Shown here: piece after piece, positions 15,939 to 21,576 of the stretch
How positions within the stretch are numbered: the first letter of the stretch is position 1
Layout of the letters: the number at the start of each line of letters is the position of its first letter
Assembly: GCA_964437215.1 (NCBI GenBank)
Contig: CAYTFZ010000039.1
Span: forward strand, 1-21,576
Direction of reading: 5' to 3'
Source: JAAYAN01 sp964437215
GTDB lineage: Bacteria; Bacteroidota; Ignavibacteria; Ignavibacteriales; Melioribacteraceae
DNA: 21,576 bases
Notes under the pieces: model-generated
Database searches by the model: none
The model's input: the letters and a program-made list of their open reading frames with translations, nothing else
What the model was told of the DNA's origin: nothing
Made by a program: the position numbers and the translations under genes

Positions 15939-16793
15939 ATGGAAAATGAAAAACGATTGATTCAAGGTTTTGCAAAGGAATTACTGAATAAAAGACAAAC
16001 TCATAATTGCACAATAGCAATTAAAGGCATTACTCATTCATTTGTTGATGAGATATTGCAACTACTTTTTCCTCATTATTCCGTTCAGCAGTATTATACC
16101 GAAGACGAAATAATTGCAAAGCATACATTATTAAAAAGAAATCTTAAAAATCTTCTTAAATCACTAAACAACATATCCGAAGGAAAGGCGGTTAAAATAA
16201 GTGACCAATTTGGAAATAGATTACCAGAGATATCAGAAAAGCTGTGGATTGATGCAGAGGCTATTTACAAGGGCGACCCGGCAGCAGAAAGCGTGGATGA
16301 GGTTATTCTTGCGTATCCCGGTTTTCTTGCAATTGCTATTTACAGGATTGCACACGAATTATATGTGTTGGATGTGCCAGTATTACCCAGAATAATGACA
16401 GAATATGCGCATCAGATAACCGGGGTTGATATTCATCCCGGAGCGTTTATTGATGCCGGATTTGTAATTGATCACGGGACGGGTGTTGTAATCGGCGAGA
16501 CCTCGATAATTGGAAAGAATGTTAAAATCTATCAGGGTGTAACACTCGGCGCTTTAAGTGTCGATAAAAAAATGGCAAAAACCAAAAGACATCCTACAAT
16601 AGAAGATAACGTTGTAATATATTCCCAAGCGGTTATACTTGGGGGAGATACAATTATCGGTTCCGACAGTATTATCGGAGGAAATGCCTGGATTACAGAA
16701 TCTGTTCCGCCGCGCTCGGTTGTTTATCATAAAAGCGAAGTGAAGGTGCGCAAACAAAACGAAAACCACGAAATAATTGATTTTTGCATCTAA
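15939..16793 (+). CDS. cysE: serine O-acetyltransferase
   Basis: CysE acetylates L-serine with acetyl-CoA to O-acetylserine, the first step of cysteine synthesis. From the ATG at 15939 it has 284 residues: a helical N-terminal domain (about 1-160), then a left-handed beta-helix of hexapeptide repeats. The catalytic pair is D164 (VDIHPGA) and H179 (IDHGTGVVIGE). DPAAESVDEVILAYPG (113-128) and TKRHPTIEDNVVIYS (215-229) are family signatures. A 5' extension to an ATG at 15879 would add a hydrophobic 20-residue stretch unlike CysE, so I reject it. The protein ends in isoleucine after a flexible tail (IIDFCI), as in CysE proteins that dock into CysK. cysK starts 17 bases later. Confidence 0.93.
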   Translation: MENEKRLIQGFAKELLNKRQTHNCTIAIKGITHSFVDEILQLLFPHYSVQQYYTEDEIIAKHTLLKRNLKNLLKSLNNISEGKAVKISDQFGNRLPEISEKLWIDAEAIYKGDPAAESVDEVILAYPGFLAIAIYRIAHELYVLDVPVLPRIMTEYAHQITGVDIHPGAFIDAGFVIDHGTGVVIGETSIIGKNVKIYQGVTLGALSVDKKMAKTKRHPTIEDNVVIYSQAVILGGDTIIGSDSIIGGNAWITESVPPRSVVYHKSEVKVRKQNENHEIIDFCI

Positions 16794-16810
16794 TTTTACA
16801 GGAAAATACT

Positions 16811-17722
16811 ATGAAAGTGAATAATATATTAGAAGTAATCGGCAATACGCCTCATCTTAAAATAAATAAATTATTCGGCAATAAAGCCAATGTTTGGGTT
16901 AAACTTGAAAGACAAAATCCCGGCGGGAGTATAAAGGACAGGATTGCTCTTTCGATGATTGAAGATGCCGAAAAAAGCGGAAAGCTGAAGAAAGGGAGCG
17001 TAATTATTGAACCTACTTCAGGCAATACCGGTGTTGGACTTGCAATTGTTGCAGCTGTAAAGGGTTATGAAATAATTCTTGTTATGCCCGAATCATTTTC
17101 GATTGAACGCCGCAAAATTATGTCCGCTTACGGTGCAAAATTTGAACTTACACCACGCGAAAAGGGAATGAAAGGCGCCATTGAAAAAGCAAAGGAATTA
17201 GTTGAAACAATTCCGGGAGCTTGGATGCCCCATCAGTTTGAAAATCAGGCAAATATCGAAATCCATAAAAAAACAACTGCTCAGGAAATTTTAAAAGATT
17301 TTCCGGAAGGAATTGATTATTTAATTACAGGCGTTGGTACCGGCGGACATTTAACCGGTGTTGCCGAAGCGTTAAAGGAAAAATTACCCAACCTTAAAGT
17401 ATTTGCAGTTGAACCAGAGGCTTCGCCGGTGATTAGCGGCGGGCAGCCCGGACCGCATGCTATTCAGGGAATTGGTGCAGGATTTATCCCGCTTAATTTG
17501 CATACAAATGTACTTGATGGAGTTATAAAAATCAGCAAAGACGAAGCTTTCGAATATGCTCAGAAAGCAGCTCTTTCCGAAGCTCTTTTCGGCGGGATCA
17601 GTTCGGGAGCTACACTCGCGGCAATTGCTAAAAAACTTCCGGAAATTCCCGAAGGAAGCACGGTACTTGGATTTAATTACGACACCGGCGAACGGTATCT
17701 CTCGATTGAAGGATTATATTAG
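16811..17722 (+). CDS. cysK: cysteine synthase A (O-acetylserine sulfhydrylase)
   Basis: CysK is a PLP enzyme that makes L-cysteine from O-acetylserine and sulfide. The 303-residue protein shows the PLP lysine K42 in NPGGSIKDR, the substrate loop TSGNTG (69-74), the phosphate loop GVGTGGHLTG (174-183), the serine-rich SSGAT near 264-268 that contacts the pyridine nitrogen, and the late DTGERYLS (291-298). The length agrees with CysK rather than with cystathionine beta-synthase-type longer proteins. I start at the ATG at 16811, preceded by AGGA; a frame starting at 16784 would overlap cysE and lacks family support. It forms an operon with cysE, and the C-terminal Ile of CysE fits formation of a cysteine synthase complex. 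Confidence 0.95.
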   Translation: MKVNNILEVIGNTPHLKINKLFGNKANVWVKLERQNPGGSIKDRIALSMIEDAEKSGKLKKGSVIIEPTSGNTGVGLAIVAAVKGYEIILVMPESFSIERRKIMSAYGAKFELTPREKGMKGAIEKAKELVETIPGAWMPHQFENQANIEIHKKTTAQEILKDFPEGIDYLITGVGTGGHLTGVAEALKEKLPNLKVFAVEPEASPVISGGQPGPHAIQGIGAGFIPLNLHTNVLDGVIKISKDEAFEYAQKAALSEALFGGISSGATLAAIAKKLPEIPEGSTVLGFNYDTGERYLSIEGLY

Positions 17723-17725
17723 AAT

Positions 17726-17750
17726 TAAAAGGGGCGAAAGCTCCTTTTTT
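17726..17750 (+). terminator. intrinsic terminator ending cysE-cysK
   Basis: A stem running from AAAAGGGGC (17727-17735) to GCTCCTTTT (17740-17748), with one G-T wobble, closes a GAAA tetraloop at 17736-17739. It continues into the T run to 17750. It begins a few bases after the cysK stop codon. Confidence 0.92.
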
Positions 17751-17850
17751 AATTAATAATGAAGAATTAAGAAGTAATAATTTTATTTGCGTGAAGGATT
17801 TTTTCTATGTAATTTATTATTGCACTTTTTAAAATAAAGATGAGCTTTAT

Positions 17851-18384
17851 ATGAAAAAGTATTTTTGGGCAGTGCTTGTTTCGATTCTGTTAATAAATTC
17901 CTGTAATGATAATTCTGTTGAACCGTTTTTCGATAGATCGATTATTGAAATAAAAACATCCGGCGGCTGTTTTATGGATGGTGATATTATCAGCGGGAAA
18001 ATTAGTTTAGTCCCTTATCTCAAAGGACATTACAGAGCAGAATTCAGCGGTGTGGTTTTAAAAGCGGAAATGCCCGAAGATACACTTGAATGTTTTTATA
18101 AAATAGACTGGAGCGATTCCTGTCTGGTTAAGAAAAATGTTAAATTTTATTTTAATGTTAAGGAGTCAGTTGAAATAAATAGGATAGCAAATGAACTTAA
18201 GGATTGGAACCCAAAATTAAGAGATATTTCTCGAATGAGATTGTGTTATTTTATTGATTATACATTTATGCAGAACAGAATATTAATGATTAATTATATG
18301 GAAATAGATGAAAAGTACAAAGAGTATACTTCTCTTAAATCTTTGATTAATGATTCCATTTCTTTCCATTTAAAGAAGAATTGA
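17851..18384 (+). CDS. hypothetical lipoprotein
   Basis: The 177-residue protein begins with a lipoprotein signal peptide (basic KK, hydrophobic core, LINS-C), giving lipidated C18, so it is likely anchored in the inner or outer membrane. The remaining sequence is mixed alpha/beta, with segments such as TSGGCFMDGD, then a charged C-terminal part. Several cysteines in the mature part (for example in SGGCF, LECFY, DSCLV and RLCYF) could form disulfides. I recognise no domain and cannot state a function. The ATG lies about 100 bases after the cysK terminator, so it has its own promoter. It ends 12 bases before the convergent gene at 18397, with no obvious terminator between them. Confidence 0.65.
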   Translation: MKKYFWAVLVSILLINSCNDNSVEPFFDRSIIEIKTSGGCFMDGDIISGKISLVPYLKGHYRAEFSGVVLKAEMPEDTLECFYKIDWSDSCLVKKNVKFYFNVKESVEINRIANELKDWNPKLRDISRMRLCYFIDYTFMQNRILMINYMEIDEKYKEYTSLKSLINDSISFHLKKN

Positions 18385-18396
18385 ATTGTTATTTTT

Positions 18397-18747
18397 TTAT
18401 GAAAATGTCCCTTCATTCTGATTAACCATAAATACAATTACCATAATTGCGGCAACAGCTAAAATTAAAAGTATGGTTAAAACCACAGAGATTATTCCTA
18501 ATATCATTCCAGTTTGTGTCATCCCTTTTTCCGAAACAGGGATTATTCCTTCTTTAATTTTTTTAAGATCGTTATATCCCATTACCCAAGCAGGTATTCC
18601 TAAAAATGGTCCTAAAGAAACAAGGCTTAGGATGCCAAAAATTAAAATCATTACTCCTCTGCCTTGTTCTTTTGCATAAACCTGACCGCAATTTTGACAT
18701 TGATTACTGCTTTCGACTAATTCGGTTCCGCAATTTTGGCAATACAT
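18397..18747 (-). CDS. zinc-ribbon membrane protein with DUF4190-like region
   Basis: From the ATG at 18747 the protein has 116 residues. Two CxxC pairs, C3-C6 (CQNC) and C17-C20 (CQNC), form a zinc-ribbon at the N-terminus. This is followed by two hydrophobic segments at about 33-55 and 77-110 with the GYNDLKKIKEG linker, which resembles the DUF4190 type. It should sit in the inner membrane with the ribbon in the cytoplasm. I choose this start because AGGGA precedes it four bases away; the upstream frame start at 18777 adds ten residues without support. The function of this family is unknown to me. It is convergent with the lipoprotein gene at 17851-18384. Confidence 0.72.
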   Translation of the reverse strand: MYCQNCGTELVESSNQCQNCGQVYAKEQGRGVMILIFGILSLVSLGPFLGIPAWVMGYNDLKKIKEGIIPVSEKGMTQTGMILGIISVVLTILLILAVAAIMVIVFMVNQNEGTFS

Positions 18748-18822
18748 AATTTCCCTTTTAATAATTTCACAGAACAAATTATCAGTTTATAACAAGATAA
18801 TCAAGTATTACCCTTCTTATTT

Positions 18823-19695
18823 TTACATTTTCTCGGCAATTGCGCAAAATAAATTCCAGGCGGCATAAGCTTTCATATTTGCGTTTATTGGTTGAGAATG
18901 TGCTGCGCCGCAGTTATACCAATCAACATCTTGAGTGTGAGAATTTTGCCAGATAGTAGCCCAGTTTTTATCGCGCGAACCATTGCCGTCGCTGTCGTAA
19001 TCGCATTTGTCATCTGCGGCTTTATCAAGATAATAATTCCCGTCCGGGTCGTAGGATTCGATATCTGCAAAATCGAATAATATTTTGTTGTTAGTTTTAC
19101 AGTAATTCCTTATCTGCTCGTTTCGTAAATGAAGATTGCCCGTTAAACCGCTTCCATCCAAATGCCCGGTCATATACACAAACTTAACTTTCGGAAACTC
19201 TTTTTCGAGGTTGCTCATAAGAGATAGATAAGTATTTATATCTTGCTCGCTTGCACCGCTTACTTGTCCGCACCACGACCACATAACAACATTTATATCC
19301 GAATGGTTTGCAAGATAATTACGCGTTGAAGTCTCCCAAGCTGTGCGGTTTGGATCTCCGAGATCTCTAGCACCAGAAAATGGAGTATCCCGTAAATCCA
19401 GCGCTCCGTTGGAACCTCCGTTATTATAAGCGAACTGCGAACCTTTGAAATTTACCAGACCGCTCATTCCTGTTGTTATCTGGCTTCCGTGCGAAGTATG
19501 ACCGTATGCAATGTGAAGTTTTGCTTTAGCAGCTTCAATTTTAGATGAGTTTAAACTTGCTAACTTTGCAACTGAATGATCAGCGATTAATTTTGTTCCT
19601 AAACCTGGAATTTCAGGGCCACCTTCTTTATCACAGGAATTTAAAAATATTGAAACTACAAAAATTAAGCAGATTGAAAATATTCTTTTAAACAT
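18823..19695 (-). CDS. secreted lipoprotein with an SGNH-like pattern, function uncertain
   Basis: The 290-residue protein has a lipoprotein signal peptide ending FLNS-C (C21). The mature part shows ordered conserved-looking motifs: HIAYGHTSHGSQITTGM (61-77), NVVMWSWCGQVSG (135-147), VYMTGHLDGSG (173-183), then GAAHSQP (263-269) near the end. Histidine, serine and glycine placed like this recall SGNH hydrolases, whose catalytic His lies late, but the usual GDS box is not evident. Two acidic loops, DPDGNYYLD (216-224) and DYDSDGNGSRD (232-242), resemble calcium-binding loops. It starts with AGGAG five bases before the ATG. The protein is exported and membrane-anchored; I do not know the substrate, and hydrolase activity is an inference. 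Confidence 0.65.
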   Translation of the reverse strand: MFKRIFSICLIFVVSIFLNSCDKEGGPEIPGLGTKLIADHSVAKLASLNSSKIEAAKAKLHIAYGHTSHGSQITTGMSGLVNFKGSQFAYNNGGSNGALDLRDTPFSGARDLGDPNRTAWETSTRNYLANHSDINVVMWSWCGQVSGASEQDINTYLSLMSNLEKEFPKVKFVYMTGHLDGSGLTGNLHLRNEQIRNYCKTNNKILFDFADIESYDPDGNYYLDKAADDKCDYDSDGNGSRDKNWATIWQNSHTQDVDWYNCGAAHSQPINANMKAYAAWNLFCAIAEKM

Positions 19696-19764
19696 AAGAT
19701 CTCCTAATTGATAGAGTTGGATATTAACATATTTTGTACCAAAGGGTAAAAAGAGGATGATTAT

Positions 19765-19788
19765 GAGTAAGAGTAGGAGTAAGAGTAG
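19765..19788. repeat. simple tandem repeat, 12-bp unit twice
   Basis: Two perfect copies of GAGTAAGAGTAG, equally read as four 6-bp units GAGTAA/GAGTAG, lie between the lipoprotein start and the YgjP-like gene stop. The tract is purine-rich on the plus strand. It is short and non-coding as far as I can tell. Confidence 0.8.
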
Positions 19789-19798
19789 AAAAAGAATT

Positions 19799-20464
19799 TT
19801 AATACTTCAATTTTTTTCTGTAAATGTTATAATCAGGCAGAATTGATTGTACAAGATTCCAGAATTTTTTCGAGTGGTTCATTTCTTTTAAATGGCAAAG
19901 TTCGTGAATTATAACGTAATCAATCACTTTTTTTTCGAACATCATCAGCCGGAAATTCAGCGATATTGTTTTGCGCGCCGAGCAGCTGCCCCATCTGGAT
20001 TTTTGCCTGCGGATACTGACTAAATTATAATTAAATCCGTTCTCCATGGCAATTTCTTTCACTCTTTCAGGGAGAAATTTCTTAGCCTTTTTATAAAGCC
20101 AGAATTCAAATACTTGTTGTAATTGCTCTTCGTTTAATCCGCTGCATTTACAATAAAGTTTTGCATCGGAGATTATAAGTCCGTCGTAAAAATCTTTTGT
20201 TAAATCGGGATTCTGAATAATTTCAATCTGCTTTCCGAAATAGAAAAACCCCTCTTTTCTATCCAAACGCGATATATGCTTCTCAATCCAGTCCTTTTTC
20301 CGGGAAATAAAATTTTCAGCTTCCCACAAACTCATCCGTTGCGGAATAATTACTTCCAAACCGCTGGCAAATGAAATCTGCATCCTTATATGCTTTGCTT
20401 TTTTGCTCTTTTTAAGAGTATATTTGACCTGCTTGTTATTTATATTTAATTGATAAACTAACAT
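19799..20464 (-). CDS. YgjP-like (DUF45/M48-type) metallopeptidase
   Basis: The 221-residue protein carries the YgjP/SprT-like zinc site HELCHLKEMNHSKKFW: H187, H191 and H197 as probable ligands and E188 catalytic. The preceding RRQKSRWGSCSARKTISLN (152-170) is the family hallmark. There is no signal peptide or membrane segment, so it is cytoplasmic. Family members are annotated as metal-dependent hydrolases or proteases; no substrate is firmly known. It is divergent from the isochorismate synthase gene, and only about 48 bases separate the two starts, so both promoters must be compact and may overlap. Confidence 0.9.
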   Translation of the reverse strand: MLVYQLNINNKQVKYTLKKSKKAKHIRMQISFASGLEVIIPQRMSLWEAENFISRKKDWIEKHISRLDRKEGFFYFGKQIEIIQNPDLTKDFYDGLIISDAKLYCKCSGLNEEQLQQVFEFWLYKKAKKFLPERVKEIAMENGFNYNLVSIRRQKSRWGSCSARKTISLNFRLMMFEKKVIDYVIIHELCHLKEMNHSKKFWNLVQSILPDYNIYRKKLKY

Positions 20465-20512
20465 ATTTTGTAACGCTCAAAACTTAATAATGATTTAAGG
20501 TAAACTCAAAAA

Positions 20513-21576
20513 GTGATAAATTCCATCCCCGAAAGTTACCGGGAATTTCTAAAAAAAATTAACTTCGCATCCGGATTAAAACTAATTAGCTTTGCTGCAA
20601 AAATAAGGAAAATAAAACCGGAAATTTTAATTAACCGTTTTTCCGGTTCAAATAAATTATTTTATTGGAACCAGCCTTGGCAGAATATAGAATTTATTGC
20701 AAAAGGTAATATAAAATCTATTACTGCTAATGGTTTTGAAAGAACATCGCTAACCGAAGAACAATTTAAGCAGCTTTTTCCTGATTTTATCAGCAATCAC
20801 GCAGAATTTCCGGATGTAACATTCCCGGTTTTTATGGGAGGCTTAAAATTTGCGCCAGATTTAAATAAAAATTTGTGGGATGACTACGAAGATTCTGATT
20901 GGTTTATCCCGGAATTTGTGATTTACAGCGCTGATGAAGATTGTTATGTGATTTATAACACTTTTACCGGAAATTTTGACCGGGAAGCGCAAATTGACAA
21001 GCTTAAGGAATTTTTAGGAAAATTACAAAACTTAAGCGGAAATCAATTCCTGGCAGTTTCAAAAATCATTTCAACTCATTCTAACGAAGATGATAAAAAT
21101 GAGAAAGAAATATGGATAAACAATATTGAAAGCGCTTTGAATACAATACGGCAAAGTGATTTACACAAAGTTGTACTTGCCCGAAAAGTAACGACTGAAA
21201 TTTCGGGATTCCTATCTTTTGATGATGTTGTTACAAAACTTTCAAATAAATATCCTGATTGTTACACATTTTTATATAAGTCGGGCGCATCATTTTTCTT
21301 TGGAGCTTCGCCGGAAAAACTTGTGAAATTTAACGGCGGTTGGATTGAATCGGACGCACTTGCAGGATCTGCTCCTCGCGGAAGTAATGAAACTGAGGAT
21401 AAACAACTCGCTGAAGAACTTCTTTCGAGCGCTAAAAATTTAACTGAACAGAAAGCCGTTACAGAATTTATTGCCCGTTCTTTTTCATATTTTTCCGATG
21501 AGATTATTTATCCTGAAAATCCTGTTATAAAAAAACTTCCTAATATTCAGCATTTATTCACTCCTGTAAAAGCAAA
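20513..21576 (+). CDS. menF: isochorismate synthase, 3' end cut by the window
   Basis: Translation from the GTG at 20513 gives 354 codons, open to the window end. The chorismate-binding core is clear: VVLARK with K225 (the general base lysine of MenF/EntC), FFGASPEKLVKF, then ESDALAGSAPRG, EDKQLAEELLSSAKNLTEQK, and QHLFTPVKAK at the edge. The enzyme converts chorismate to isochorismate, the first step of menaquinone or siderophore synthesis; menaquinone is more likely because no siderophore genes are here. A stop codon at 20501-20503 limits the frame upstream and no ATG is available near it, so GTG is the plausible start although its Shine-Dalgarno (AAGG) is distant. Expected full length is around 450 residues, so about 100 are missing. 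Confidence 0.88.
   Translation, partial: MINSIPESYREFLKKINFASGLKLISFAAKIRKIKPEILINRFSGSNKLFYWNQPWQNIEFIAKGNIKSITANGFERTSLTEEQFKQLFPDFISNHAEFPDVTFPVFMGGLKFAPDLNKNLWDDYEDSDWFIPEFVIYSADEDCYVIYNTFTGNFDREAQIDKLKEFLGKLQNLSGNQFLAVSKIISTHSNEDDKNEKEIWINNIESALNTIRQSDLHKVVLARKVTTEISGFLSFDDVVTKLSNKYPDCYTFLYKSGASFFFGASPEKLVKFNGGWIESDALAGSAPRGSNETEDKQLAEELLSSAKNLTEQKAVTEFIARSFSYFSDEIIYPENPVIKKLPNIQHLFTPVKA

Noticed and set aside
18885..19080. Short open frames on both strands within the SGNH-like lipoprotein gene
   Set aside because: They overlap a complete lipoprotein CDS with signal peptide and ribosome-binding site; composition does not look like protein.
1..21576. CRISPR array, phage island, insertion sequence, tRNA or defence system
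   Set aside because: No regularly spaced repeats, terminal inverted repeats with a transposase, integrase, tRNA cloverleaf or known defence genes were seen.

Overview
The window is AT-rich DNA with tightly packed genes, short A/T-rich leaders and weak Shine-Dalgarno signals. Together with the gene content (FatA-type acyl-ACP thioesterase, DUF547 protein, long CysE, isochorismate synthase, many lipoproteins with an N-S-C lipobox) this suggests a member of the Bacteroidota/Chlorobiota/Ignavibacteriota group, perhaps Ignavibacteriales. That assignment is an inference; no rRNA or other marker gene is present. I see no tRNA, rRNA, CRISPR array, transposase, integrase or phage gene. No stretch longer than about 300 bases lacks a gene.

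Layout. (1) 1-2586, plus strand: possible 3' end of an unidentified gene, a bacterioferritin followed by a strong terminator, a secreted DUF547 protein, and an M48 metallopeptidase lipoprotein ending at a terminator shared with the convergent operon. (2) 2584-7858, minus strand, read right to left: acyl-ACP thioesterase, a CNB-like sensor histidine kinase overlapping a single-domain response regulator, a tandem universal stress protein, and a CPA2 cation/proton antiporter fused to a PTS EIIA-like domain. This looks like a signalling and ion-homeostasis block. (3) 7972-13038, plus strand: a galactose operon with LacI-type regulator, galT, galK and a close homologue of the Vibrio Na+/galactose symporter vSGLT, ending at a strong terminator. 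(4) 13139-15265: a DinB-like protein, a GPH-family (MelB-like) sugar symporter, and a short protein-like remnant that looks like the 3' end of a lost gene. (5) 15280-17750: a tail-anchored unknown protein on the minus strand, then cysE-cysK with a perfect 16-bp palindrome upstream. (6) 17851-20464: small lipoproteins and membrane proteins of unknown function, an SGNH-like lipoprotein and a YgjP-type metallopeptidase. (7) 20513-end: isochorismate synthase, cut by the window edge.

How they fit together: vSGLT brings galactose in with Na+, GalK phosphorylates it, GalT exchanges it with UDP-glucose, and the LacI-type protein probably senses the sugar. galE, galM and any galactosidase are absent from the window. 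CysE and CysK make cysteine from serine. The most unusual items are the Usp/antiporter-EIIA pair, the kinase with a large insert between its DHp helices, the SGNH-like lipoprotein with calcium-loop-like motifs, the gene remnant at 15060-15191 and the palindrome in front of cysE. I did not find a clearly new multi-gene system.
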